The notes below the pieces were generated by a model, which saw only the letters and a program-made list of their open reading frames with translations, was not told where the DNA came from and did no database searches. DNA of 46,642 nucleotides from Tannerella sp. (GTDB lineage: Bacteria; Bacteroidota; Bacteroidia; Bacteroidales; Tannerellaceae), in the NCBI GenBank assembly GCA_031257565.1, contig JAIROL010000294.1, positions 1 to 46,642 on the forward strand, written 5' to 3'. The stretch's first letter is position 1; the number at the start of each line of letters is the position of its first letter. Made by a program: the position numbers and the translations under genes. Positions 1 through 8,607 of the stretch are shown here, one piece after another.

Positions 1-303
1 GACGCCAAAGAGGAAAAGCATTTTGAGAAAGTGTTTTTCATTATGTGCCGTTTGATGGGACAGTTCATCGAAGTAGAACCGCATTTCAGCGCCGGTCGCG
101 CCGATGCTGTTATGATAACGAAAGATACGGTTTATATCTTCGAGTTCAAACTTGACGAGAGTTCGACCGTCGAAAAGGCCGTGCAGCAAATCGACGACAA
201 ATCTTATGCGATACCATACTCCGCCAAAGGCAAAAAAACAGTGAAAGTAGGCGTTGTGTTCAGCAGGGAAAAACGGGGAATAGCTGACTGGAAAATTGAA
301 TGA
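1..303 (+). CDS. C-terminal fragment of AAA-ATPase-like / PD-(D/E)XK nuclease domain protein (5' truncated by window edge)
   Basis: Frame open from base 1 (DAKEEKHFEKVFFIMCRLMG...); GRADAVMITKDTVYIFEFKLD matches the PD-(D/E)XK core pattern of the Bacteroidota AAA-ATPase-like/DUF1703 family. Confidence 0.8.
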   Translation, partial: DAKEEKHFEKVFFIMCRLMGQFIEVEPHFSAGRADAVMITKDTVYIFEFKLDESSTVEKAVQQIDDKSYAIPYSAKGKKTVKVGVVFSREKRGIADWKIE

Positions 304-390
304 AGATGAATTACTTAAGTTTCCCACCTGTTATTATCAGTATCTGCGCGAGGGTACTCGGTTTTAGTGGTATGAGTTACAGCTTGTTAG

Positions 391-567
391 CTACGCTGCA
401 TTAATTTTCGTCAATTTAGTTGTATTTAACTGATTTACAGCTATTAATGTGGCAAGAAGTTTTTCTGTAGCCTTTTCATCAGCCATCATATTGCGGAGTG
501 TATCTTCTATTCCGAAAATGAGAAAAAAAGCCGTAGTCCCCCTGTTGGCATAAAAGAATTTATTCAT
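391..567 (-). CDS. possible small protein (58 aa) overlapping the stop codon of the M16 peptidase gene
   Basis: ATG at 567 lies in ATGAATAA, where the upstream M16 gene ends in TAA; ORF MNKFFYANRGTTAFFLIFG...; no recognised family. Confidence 0.3.
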   Translation of the reverse strand: MNKFFYANRGTTAFFLIFGIEDTLRNMMADEKATEKLLATLIAVNQLNTTKLTKINAA

Positions 568-1780
568 AGATAAGTCTGAATATTTTTTCCGGATGTAAAA
601 TGTCATTGGCTGTTTCCTGAATCTGTTCTGCCGTTATTTTTTCAATTTTCATAAAAACTTCGGGAAGTATTTCATATCGGTTGTAATGAAGGTATGATTT
701 TCCAAGTCCGAGAAACAGGCTTTCTTTATTGTCGCCGGCTATGCCAAGTTGTCCGATAGCCTGCTTTTTTGCTGCAGCGAGTTGTGTCGCTGTGAGCTTT
801 TTAGAGCGCAGGAGCGCGATTTCTTTTTCTACAAGTTGCATTGCATGTTCACGATTTTTCGGATCCGTACCGAAATAGATGGAGAAGACTCCGGCGTCGG
901 TATATGATGTGATATTGGATTCCACATGATAGGCCAGACCGTGTTTTTCTCTCAGGCTAACATTCAGTCGGTTATTCATGCCGGGACCTCCAAGGATATT
1001 GTTTAGTAAAAACAGAGGATATCTGTTTTCATTATACATATCATAAGCGCGTCCTCCGATTATGACATGCGACAAATGTGTTTTCTTTTTCTTTTGCAAT
1101 TCCCATGCATTTATATTTTGCGGCTTGTCTCTTATTATCGGTGATTTTTGCGGAGGAATTGCATTCATGTATTTTTCTGCAAATTTTATGATTTGCCTGA
1201 AATCAGTACGCGACGTCGAGAAGAAGACCATATTTTCAGCCGCATAAAAATGTTCCAGGAATGATTTTCCGGATGTGGAATCAAATGATTTCAAAGAACG
1301 CTTGTTTCCTAATATATGATGTCCCAGCGGATGGCCGTCGAAAAGCAGATTCTCAAAATCGTCAAAGATCAGTTCCGAAGGCGAGTCTTCGTATGACTGT
1401 ATTTCGTCGATGATCACTTCACGTTCTTTTATCAATTCATTTTCCGGAAACTGTGAGTTGATAATCAGGTCCGAGATGAGATCTGTAGCCCTTTCAAAAT
1501 CTTTTTCCATGAATATGGAATAGATAAAAGTGTTTTCTTTCGATGTGTAGGCATTGAGTTCGCCTCCGACATTCTCCATACGGTTGAGGATGCGCCATGC
1601 TTTACGTTTGCGCGTACCTTTAAATAAGGTATGCTCAACGAAGTGGGCGAGCCCGTGTTCATTTTCCCTTTCGTCGCGCGCTCCGGCATTTATTGCAAAT
1701 CCGCAATAGCCGACATGCGAATCTGTCGGGAGATGTATGATTCTTAATCCATTGGAAAGGGAATAGGATTGTGTTATCAT
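560..1780 (-). CDS. M16 family (insulinase-like/pitrilysin) zinc peptidase
   Basis: 406 aa; HXXEH zinc motif in GLAHFVEHTLFKGT and typical M16 N-terminal fold sequence. Confidence 0.93.
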   Translation of the reverse strand: MITQSYSLSNGLRIIHLPTDSHVGYCGFAINAGARDERENEHGLAHFVEHTLFKGTRKRKAWRILNRMENVGGELNAYTSKENTFIYSIFMEKDFERATDLISDLIINSQFPENELIKEREVIIDEIQSYEDSPSELIFDDFENLLFDGHPLGHHILGNKRSLKSFDSTSGKSFLEHFYAAENMVFFSTSRTDFRQIIKFAEKYMNAIPPQKSPIIRDKPQNINAWELQKKKKTHLSHVIIGGRAYDMYNENRYPLFLLNNILGGPGMNNRLNVSLREKHGLAYHVESNITSYTDAGVFSIYFGTDPKNREHAMQLVEKEIALLRSKKLTATQLAAAKKQAIGQLGIAGDNKESLFLGLGKSYLHYNRYEILPEVFMKIEKITAEQIQETANDILHPEKIFRLIYE

Positions 1781-1873
1781 TCAAATTAGTTGTTATTTCT
1801 ACGAATTTAAAAAATCCGAGGCGTGGAACTCTCCCTGCCTCGGATTAATGAAAAAATATGAAAACGAAAACTT

Positions 1874-2788
1874 TCAGTCTAAAACTTTGATCCGGATATT
1901 TTTAAACCATACATCATCGCCATGATCCTGAAATCCGATGTATCCTTCCCGGTTTGGGCCTCCGAGATGGGTCAATAATCCATAAGCCAAAGGATAATCG
2001 CCTTTCGGTTTGAATTTGCTGTTTGCTATAAGCTCATTCCATTTAGGAGTCCATAAATGATATTCCACCACCGTTTTTCCGTTTTGTTTATGGAAAACGG
2101 AACCTTTAGCTACAATGATAGAGCCGGTATTCCATTCGTCAAATGGTTTTGCATTCTGAGGTTTTGCCGGAATCATGTCGTATAGCGAGGCGGATTGACG
2201 GTTACCGTCTTCTCCTTCCATTGCATCCCCATGGTTTGCGTTATCCAGCACCTGATATTCGGGACTGGAAATCCATATCGGTTCTCCTTTAACTTCCTGC
2301 GCTAAATAGAAGACGCCGGAATTGGAACCTTTAGCCACTTTCCAGTCAAAGGCCAATTCGAAATTTTTGAATTTGCAGGCAAAAATAATATCGCCGCCGT
2401 CTTTTTCCTGGGCCTCGCCGAAGCCGGTACCATTGAATTTCATAGCTCCATTGTCAATAATCCATCTTGTCGGAACCTCGTCTTTATTGTAACCTCTCCA
2501 TCCTTTGAAAGATGTGCCGTCAAAAATAATATAATATCCGTCCTTGTCTTTCGGAAAATCTTCCGGATTAACCGTCGGTTTTTCAATCAGAACATAAGCC
2601 GGACTTTCATCCGTTGCCGGGATTAATTTTTCATAAGGCCCCTCTGCTGTTAATTTCTGATCAGCTTCAACTTTATCTTCAACAGGAGCGTCCTTTTTAT
2701 CCGCTGCGTTATCGGCTTTTTTTCCTCCGCCGCAAGAGGCAAGCGCCATCATACTAACGGCGCTTGCTAATAAAATTATTTTTTTCAT
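1874..2788 (-). CDS. DUF1080 (3-keto-disaccharide hydrolase-like) lipoprotein
   Basis: Signal/lipobox MKKIILLASAVSMMALASCGG; FDGTSFKGWRGY...GDIIFACKFKNFELAFDWKVAKGSNSGVFY typical of DUF1080; start set at internal ATG. Confidence 0.88.
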   Translation of the reverse strand: MKKIILLASAVSMMALASCGGGKKADNAADKKDAPVEDKVEADQKLTAEGPYEKLIPATDESPAYVLIEKPTVNPEDFPKDKDGYYIIFDGTSFKGWRGYNKDEVPTRWIIDNGAMKFNGTGFGEAQEKDGGDIIFACKFKNFELAFDWKVAKGSNSGVFYLAQEVKGEPIWISSPEYQVLDNANHGDAMEGEDGNRQSASLYDMIPAKPQNAKPFDEWNTGSIIVAKGSVFHKQNGKTVVEYHLWTPKWNELIANSKFKPKGDYPLAYGLLTHLGGPNREGYIGFQDHGDDVWFKNIRIKVLD

Positions 2789-2877
2789 TTTGTGTAAACT
2801 GTTAATTAAAAGTAGTTTCCTGAACAAATTTGATCAGGAAACTTTTATTTTTCAAACGAATCTGTTAAAAAGACATT

Positions 2878-4350
2878 TTATGGCATTGCCGGAAGTTTCC
2901 ATCCGTCGCGATAGTCGTGGTTGATGAGTTCCGCGGCAAACGCCTGTGCATTGACCGGCTCGGTCCAGTCTTTGTTGAATGAAGGATGTCCGTCTTTGAT
3001 TGTGAAACCATCTTTGATGACTGTCTTTATGGTTTCGTTGACGCCAATATTCGTAAACTTCATATTCGGGCCATCCCAGTGCAATATTTTATTTAAGGCC
3101 TGAAGGCGAACGGCTAATACTCCCATTACCACCATTTCATTGAATGGGCCTGCCTCGCTAAAGTCGGAAGATGTTTTTATACGGTTAGCAGGACTTTCTT
3201 TACATGCGCGGACCCAGTCCATTTCATGGGAGACCGTTACTCTGCGGCATACTTTCGGGGCATTAGGCACGCGTCCGGATAATAACCAGGGATCCCGTCC
3301 GTAGCATCCGCAGATCAAAGTGTCTTTTGTTCCGTGGAATATCGCCAATCCTCCTCCGACGCCCATCAATTCTTTATCCTGCGGGAATCCTTCCGGGCGA
3401 TCCGGCATCATGCCTCCGTCGTACCAGTGTACAACAACTTCCGGCATGGCCACTTTAGACATATTATCACGGGCGGGGAATGTCAGTTTTGCATGTTGCG
3501 CCTGCGGCGCGCAGTCGTTTAGCAATAGCGTGGACGAAGCTTCCGCTTTTGTCGGATAGCCTAATTTCAATGCCTTAAATACAGGATGCATGATATGACA
3601 TGCCATATCTCCGAGCGCGCCTGTCCCGTATGGCCACCATCCGCGCCAGTTCCACGGATGATAAATATTATTGAACGGACGCATGGCTGCAGGACCTGTG
3701 AATAAATCCCAGTTTAACGTGGAAGGAACCTTATCGACTTTATCCGGCGTATTCAAGCCTTGCGGCCATATCGGACGGTCGGTAGCGCATTCTACTTTTG
3801 TTACTTCACCGATTTCGCCATTCCAGATCCATTCGCATACAAGGTTAACGCCTTCGCCCGATGCGCCCTGATTACCCATTTGTGTGGCAAGCTGATGTTT
3901 TTCCGCAAGTCTTGTCAGCAAACGCGATTCATAAACCGAATGGGTCAAAGGTTTTTGAACATATGCATGTTTCCCAAGAGTCATGGCGTCTGCTGCAATA
4001 ATAGCGTGAGTATGATCGGCTGTTGCAACGATAACGGCGTCAATTTCTTTGCCCATTTCATCGTACATCTTGCGATAATCCCAGTATTTTTTTGCTGTCG
4101 TCAGGCGGTCAAATACCGATTTTGAGTATCTCCAGTCAACATCGCAAAGAGCTACGATATTTTCCGTACCTTCTACGGCTTTCAGGTTTGCATTGCCCAT
4201 ACCGCCTATGCCTATACAGGCAATGTTTAGCTTATCCGACGGAGCTGTGTATCCATGGCTTTTTCCTAATATGGAACTGGGAGCGACAGTAAAAGCGGCA
4301 GCTGCCGCTGCGCCTTTTTGAAGGAAACTTCTTCTTGAAATGTTTGTCAT
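2878..4350 (-). CDS. Gfo/Idh/MocA family oxidoreductase with Tat signal
   Basis: SRRSFLQKGAAAAAAFTVAP Tat motif; IACIGIGGMGNANL Rossmann motif; YVQKPLTHS replaces canonical EKP. Confidence 0.92.
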   Translation of the reverse strand: MTNISRRSFLQKGAAAAAAFTVAPSSILGKSHGYTAPSDKLNIACIGIGGMGNANLKAVEGTENIVALCDVDWRYSKSVFDRLTTAKKYWDYRKMYDEMGKEIDAVIVATADHTHAIIAADAMTLGKHAYVQKPLTHSVYESRLLTRLAEKHQLATQMGNQGASGEGVNLVCEWIWNGEIGEVTKVECATDRPIWPQGLNTPDKVDKVPSTLNWDLFTGPAAMRPFNNIYHPWNWRGWWPYGTGALGDMACHIMHPVFKALKLGYPTKAEASSTLLLNDCAPQAQHAKLTFPARDNMSKVAMPEVVVHWYDGGMMPDRPEGFPQDKELMGVGGGLAIFHGTKDTLICGCYGRDPWLLSGRVPNAPKVCRRVTVSHEMDWVRACKESPANRIKTSSDFSEAGPFNEMVVMGVLAVRLQALNKILHWDGPNMKFTNIGVNETIKTVIKDGFTIKDGHPSFNKDWTEPVNAQAFAAELINHDYRDGWKLPAMP

Positions 4351-4442
4351 AGTAATGTTGTTTTACGATTTGTATATATAAAATTAGTTCAAAGTAAAAA
4401 TCAATTTAAAAACTTTTTATTTTGTGTTCTTTTATTTCTTCG

Positions 4443-4474
4443 CAAAGATAAGCAAAAAACTCTTCGCAAAGATA
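4443..4474 (-). promoter_or_regulatory. two tandem TATCTTTG (-7-like) elements, 24 bp apart, upstream of the Gfo/Idh gene
   Basis: caaagata at 4443-4450 and 4467-4474 inside the duplicated string cttcgcaaagataagcaaaaaa; possible TTTG at 4492-4495. Confidence 0.45.
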
Positions 4475-4557
4475 AGCAAAAAAAGTAAAAACAAACAGTA
4501 TAAAGATATTTTTGATGCGTTTTTTTAAACGTTCCGTTTTTTTAAGATTTTGCAACA

Positions 4558-7380
4558 TTACATCGGAGGAGGTCCGCCAGGTCCGCCGGATCTGCCAGGT
4601 CCGCCGGGTCCGCCGGGTCCGCGACGCATATCCGACATGCTTCCTCCACCTTTGAAAATACTGAATTTATAAATAAAATGCAGCATGAAATAACTGTTTA
4701 GCGTATTATATTCCGAATACCGGGTATAACCGGACGTCGCCGTATATGATATATTACTGCGTTGTTGTAGTATGTCATATATCTTAAAGCGCAATGTAGC
4801 GGCATTGCCTTTCAAAAAACTTTTAGAGAAAGACGCGTTCCATAACCATTCTTCCTGTTTGTATCCTTCGGCGTATCCCGAATTTGTAGAATAATTGATA
4901 TCAGTCTCTATTTTGAACTCATAAGGCAAGTAAAGAGTTGTATTGAAACCGCCGCCATAATCATACGTGTTCAGGTCGTCCTGGCTTTCAAGGGAATTTC
5001 CGGTGCGTTTGTAAGTGATATTTCCGTTCAGACCGAAATCCGCATAATCGGAACGGTAGTTAATTCCGAAACGGTCCATGAGTTGTGACGCTTTATTCGC
5101 GTTCTTTTCTTCGTCTATATAGCTATTTGTGTTTGCATATGATACAAACGCCATATTGTTGATTGATAATTTTTTGTTACGCAAAGGAGTATTATACATA
5201 ATGCGTGCGTTACCATCAAAGTTTCCGTTTATGTTTTTGTAAGTTGTTCTTTTTTTTCCGGTACTTTCATCATACGATACGTAATCGACAACATCGTTGA
5301 CAACATAACCGCCACTGGCAAAGATCATGAATGCCGATTGTTTCTCGCGATTGAAGTTTTGGAAACGAATGCGCAGGCTATTTGTATAGATTGGTTTCAG
5401 ATCCGGATTACCGATTGTCGTATTCAACGGATCGGAGACGTCCTCTACCGGCGATAACTGCTTCATACCAGGTTGACTTGTGCGTCCTTCATATTCGAGA
5501 CGGAGATTTTTCTCAGGTGCGGGACGGTAATTAAATTGTAGCGCAGGAGAAAAATTTACCACGTTACGGCTTGAAGAGTAGATCGTTTCGTCGCCGACAA
5601 ATGTTTCTGTTTTAGCATACGAAGGGTCGACATTAAAACCTATCGTATAGTTATATATGTTGCGCTGCGCTTTGAAGGCCAAGCTTGCGCGTTGTTCTGT
5701 CGATTCATTACGCGAACTTTGACTGTATGTGGAATCAAGTACATTATAGTTGCCGTTGCCGTCGGGAGCGTATGCATATTTCAGCGCCTCCCGTTGACTG
5801 TTGCTGTAACTGTATGATAATTGGATAAAATTGTTTCGTCCGACAGGTTCGACCCAGGAAACAAATCCGCGATAATTATAATTGGTATTATCATAATCGA
5901 TTTGCTGATCTATCAGATCATCCGCACGTTCCGTTTGAAGATATTTTGTAAGCGAATACTGGTCATTGTCGTTTTTTGTATTTCCCGCGCCTCCGGATAA
6001 AGAGACGCTCAGAACGCGTCCTTTATCATTCAGTTTACGGCTGGCTTCCAGACGTCCCGACACATTGTATCCGCGTCCTTTTGAGTCGGAGTTTGAAGTG
6101 GAAGTATTAATGGAATCAGAAGCGCTGTTTAATGTGTAAGAATCGCCGGATTCATTTTGATCTGTTTCGCTATAGGAAAAATCCGGAGTAAAAATCACCT
6201 GCGTCAGCGTATCCGGTTTCCAGGTCATGCGCATGTTGAGTCCGATATTATCATTTTTTGTATTTGAATTGGACCCCACAAAATCAGACGTATTACCTGA
6301 CGGCAGGATGTTTTCTCTTTCACTCTTGCTTTTGGCGTCATTATCCGAATGAGAATAACGGGCGTTGCCGCCAATAGCGAGTTTGGAATTAAATTCTTTA
6401 TTGAAATTAGCGCCGATATTACCTGATTGGGTAATCCCGTTTCCGGCTCCTCCTCCGCCAAAGCCGCGTCTTCCTCCTCCGCCCATACCACTGAACATGG
6501 TTGATGCAAAATCGGAAAAACCCATGTTATTGGTATTGTTTATACCGCCGATAAGAGAGAGCTGGTCATTGTTAATAAACCTGTTTACCATAAAATTCCC
6601 TTCATATCGCTCTTTGCTTCCGTATCCGGCAAAAGCATTACCGAACCAACCCTGCTTCATGCCCGGTTTAACGATCAGGTTTATGACCGCTTCTTCGTCC
6701 CCATCGTCGAAGCCTGTCATAAGCGCCATATCGCTTCTCCTGTCGTAAGTCTGAACTTTGTCAACCATCTTTGCCGGAAGGTTTTTGGCCGCAACTTTTG
6801 GGTCGTCCGAAAAGAATTCTTTACTGTCCACAAGAATCTTTTTGATCTGTTTCCCGTTGATTGTAATGGTCCCGTCACTGTTTACTTCGGCGCCCGGCAT
6901 TTTTTTTATCAGGTCTTCCAGCATTGAGCCTTCTGCTACTTTGTACGAGTCCGCATTATATTCGACCGTATCTTCCTTAACCGTGATTTCGACGGCTTTG
7001 GCTGTGACTACGGCTTCGCTGAGAAGAACGCTGTTTTCATCCATTTCTATTTTACCGACATGTATGATTTCCGAACGCCCGGTAATTCTTAAAGGTTGAT
7101 ATACCGGTTCATATCCTATGCAGGAAATGTGTAAAAGATAAGTTCCGGGAGCGATATTTTTTAAAGAGAAATTACCGTTATTTCCGGTTGCAACTCCGGT
7201 CTTCATCGTACTGTCCCTGCTTGAGAGTAATCTCACACTGGCTGCTTCAATCGGGTCGTCGCTTGTTTTCTCAACAACGCTTCCTTTTATTTCTACTTTG
7301 TTATGTTGCGCCTTCGCAGGCAAAGATAATAAGATAAAAAGGCTAATACCTATTAAAATAAACCCGTATTTCTTCTCCAT
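4558..7380 (-). CDS. outer membrane beta-barrel protein, TonB-dependent receptor-like (carboxypeptidase-like N-domain, plug, barrel)
   Basis: ~940 aa; N-terminal VEIKGSVVEKTSDDPIEAASVRLLSSRDSTMKTGVATGNNGNFSLKNIAPGTY, then plug (EDLIKKMPGAEVNSDGTITINGKQIKKILVDSKEFF) and barrel; Gly/Pro-rich C-terminus. Confidence 0.9.
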   Translation of the reverse strand: MEKKYGFILIGISLFILLSLPAKAQHNKVEIKGSVVEKTSDDPIEAASVRLLSSRDSTMKTGVATGNNGNFSLKNIAPGTYLLHISCIGYEPVYQPLRITGRSEIIHVGKIEMDENSVLLSEAVVTAKAVEITVKEDTVEYNADSYKVAEGSMLEDLIKKMPGAEVNSDGTITINGKQIKKILVDSKEFFSDDPKVAAKNLPAKMVDKVQTYDRRSDMALMTGFDDGDEEAVINLIVKPGMKQGWFGNAFAGYGSKERYEGNFMVNRFINNDQLSLIGGINNTNNMGFSDFASTMFSGMGGGGRRGFGGGGAGNGITQSGNIGANFNKEFNSKLAIGGNARYSHSDNDAKSKSERENILPSGNTSDFVGSNSNTKNDNIGLNMRMTWKPDTLTQVIFTPDFSYSETDQNESGDSYTLNSASDSINTSTSNSDSKGRGYNVSGRLEASRKLNDKGRVLSVSLSGGAGNTKNDNDQYSLTKYLQTERADDLIDQQIDYDNTNYNYRGFVSWVEPVGRNNFIQLSYSYSNSQREALKYAYAPDGNGNYNVLDSTYSQSSRNESTEQRASLAFKAQRNIYNYTIGFNVDPSYAKTETFVGDETIYSSSRNVVNFSPALQFNYRPAPEKNLRLEYEGRTSQPGMKQLSPVEDVSDPLNTTIGNPDLKPIYTNSLRIRFQNFNREKQSAFMIFASGGYVVNDVVDYVSYDESTGKKRTTYKNINGNFDGNARIMYNTPLRNKKLSINNMAFVSYANTNSYIDEEKNANKASQLMDRFGINYRSDYADFGLNGNITYKRTGNSLESQDDLNTYDYGGGFNTTLYLPYEFKIETDINYSTNSGYAEGYKQEEWLWNASFSKSFLKGNAATLRFKIYDILQQRSNISYTATSGYTRYSEYNTLNSYFMLHFIYKFSIFKGGGSMSDMRRGPGGPGGPGRSGGPGGPPPM

Positions 7381-7494
7381 AAAAATAATATTTATGGAAA
7401 TAGACAACGGATTGAATGGAACGTTTAACGACCCGCTTTTTGTTTAAGTTTTATTAACACGAATGAACCGACAATAGATAACGCGGAGAATCGT

Positions 7495-8292
7495 TTAGAC
7501 AGATGCTTTTAATCCTTTTATCACCGCATTTGTAAAACCTGCCTCTTCCATTGCGTTCAGGCCTTTAATGGTAATGCCTCCGGGCGTGGTTACTTTATCA
7601 ATTTCCGCCTCCGGATGGTTGTTGTTTGTTTCGAGTAGGGCGACTGCGCCTTTCAGGGTCTGTAATTCTATTTTTTTTGCAAGTTCCGGGCTAAGTCCGA
7701 GTTCGACAGCTCCTTCGACAGCTGCCCGTATGTATCTGAAAGCATATGCTATACCGCACGAAGCAAGAGCCATGCCGGCCCCGATAAGCCGTTCTTCAAT
7801 AATAATCGTGAGTCCGAGTTCGTCAAATATATTTTTTATGATATCTGTTTGTTCCTGTGTGGCGTTATATGCGGAAACAAAATTGACGCTTTCTCTTACT
7901 TCAATGGCAGTATTGGGAATGATGCGGAAAATAGCAGGTAATTCATCTCCTTCTTTTTTCAGGAACCGACAAAGTTTGTCGAATTCGATTCCGGCTGCAA
8001 TGGATACAAAAATCTGGCGTTTATAATCCAAGGCTTCTTTAATTTCGTCTATCGTCGCTTCAATAAACCAGGGTTTAACTGCGACAATAACGATATCCGC
8101 ATCTTTTATTGCTTCTATATTATTCGTGGAGACATGAATAGATGCGTTTGCATCTTTAATTTTATTTAATTTTTCAGGCAGAATGTCCGTACAATATATC
8201 TCCGGCTCCGGCGAGTCGATTATCCTACTGCTTCCTAAACCGCGTGCAATTGCGCTTCCCATATTGCCTGCGCCAATAATCGTAAGTTTCAT
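7495..8292 (-). CDS. proC: pyrroline-5-carboxylate reductase
   Basis: MKLTIIGAGNMGSAIARGL; VVAVKPW; GPATP-like region and C-terminal TPGGITIKGLNAMEEAGF typical of ProC. Confidence 0.92.
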   Translation of the reverse strand: MKLTIIGAGNMGSAIARGLGSSRIIDSPEPEIYCTDILPEKLNKIKDANASIHVSTNNIEAIKDADIVIVAVKPWFIEATIDEIKEALDYKRQIFVSIAAGIEFDKLCRFLKKEGDELPAIFRIIPNTAIEVRESVNFVSAYNATQEQTDIIKNIFDELGLTIIIEERLIGAGMALASCGIAYAFRYIRAAVEGAVELGLSPELAKKIELQTLKGAVALLETNNNHPEAEIDKVTTPGGITIKGLNAMEEAGFTNAVIKGLKASV

Positions 8293-8316
8293 GCGTACAT
8301 TATTTAATTTTTAACA

Positions 8317-8385
8317 TTAAGGAAACATAGAACTCACAGCATGTTCATTCTCTTTGGCGCAAGCCGTTTTACCTGTTCGTTTCAT
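8317..8385 (-). CDS. candidate 22-aa leader peptide, copy proximal to proC (MKRTGKTACAKENEHAVSSMFP)
   Basis: Intact ATG-to-TAA ORF in the tandem repeat; stop lies 24 nt before the proC ATG. Confidence 0.45.
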   Translation of the reverse strand: MKRTGKTACAKENEHAVSSMFP

Positions 8386-8409
8386 GTTTACATTGTTTAT
8401 TTTTTAACA

Positions 8410-8478
8410 CTAAGGAAACATAGAACTCACAGCATGTTCATTCTCTTTGGCGCAAGCCTTTTTGCATGTTCGTTTCAT
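8410..8478 (-). CDS. candidate 22-aa leader peptide, distal copy (MKRTCKKACAKENEHAVSSMFP)
   Basis: Intact ATG-to-TAG ORF; stop lies 24 nt before the ATG of the proximal copy; TATCTTTG on the minus strand at 8508-8515. Confidence 0.45.
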   Translation of the reverse strand: MKRTCKKACAKENEHAVSSMFP

Positions 8479-8507
8479 GTTTCAATTTTTTAATGGACTT
8501 CGGGCGA

Positions 8508-8515
8508 CAAAGATA
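8508..8515 (-). promoter_or_regulatory. candidate -7 element (TATCTTTG) for leader ORFs and proC
   Basis: caaagata on + strand; no clear TTTG at -33. Confidence 0.4.
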
Positions 8516-8560
8516 ATTGATTTTTTCTTATATTTCTGCTGGAATGTGCGTTTATAATTT

Positions 8561-8568
8561 TATCTTTG
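8561..8568 (+). promoter_or_regulatory. candidate -7 element (TATCTTTG) for the C1 peptidase gene
   Basis: tatctttg 40 nt upstream of ATG at 8608; -33 not obvious. Confidence 0.45.
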
Positions 8569-8607
8569 CATCCAACAGTATTTAAATTTTTAAAGAACAT
8601 TAAAGTT

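Larger units (their letters stand above)
8286..8478. repeat. 93-bp tandem direct duplication spanning the proC start and leader (two full copies plus partial third boundary)
   Basis: gtttcatg at 8286, 8379 and 8472; ggaaacatagaactcacagcatgttcattctctttggcgcaagcc repeated with 93-bp period. Confidence 0.95.

Noticed and set aside
4560-4625. Gly/Pro repeat (GGPGGPGGPG) at the C-terminus of the barrel protein as an unusual element
   Set aside because: Short low-complexity tail; such Gly/Pro-rich ends are plausible in this protein type and I have no further evidence.
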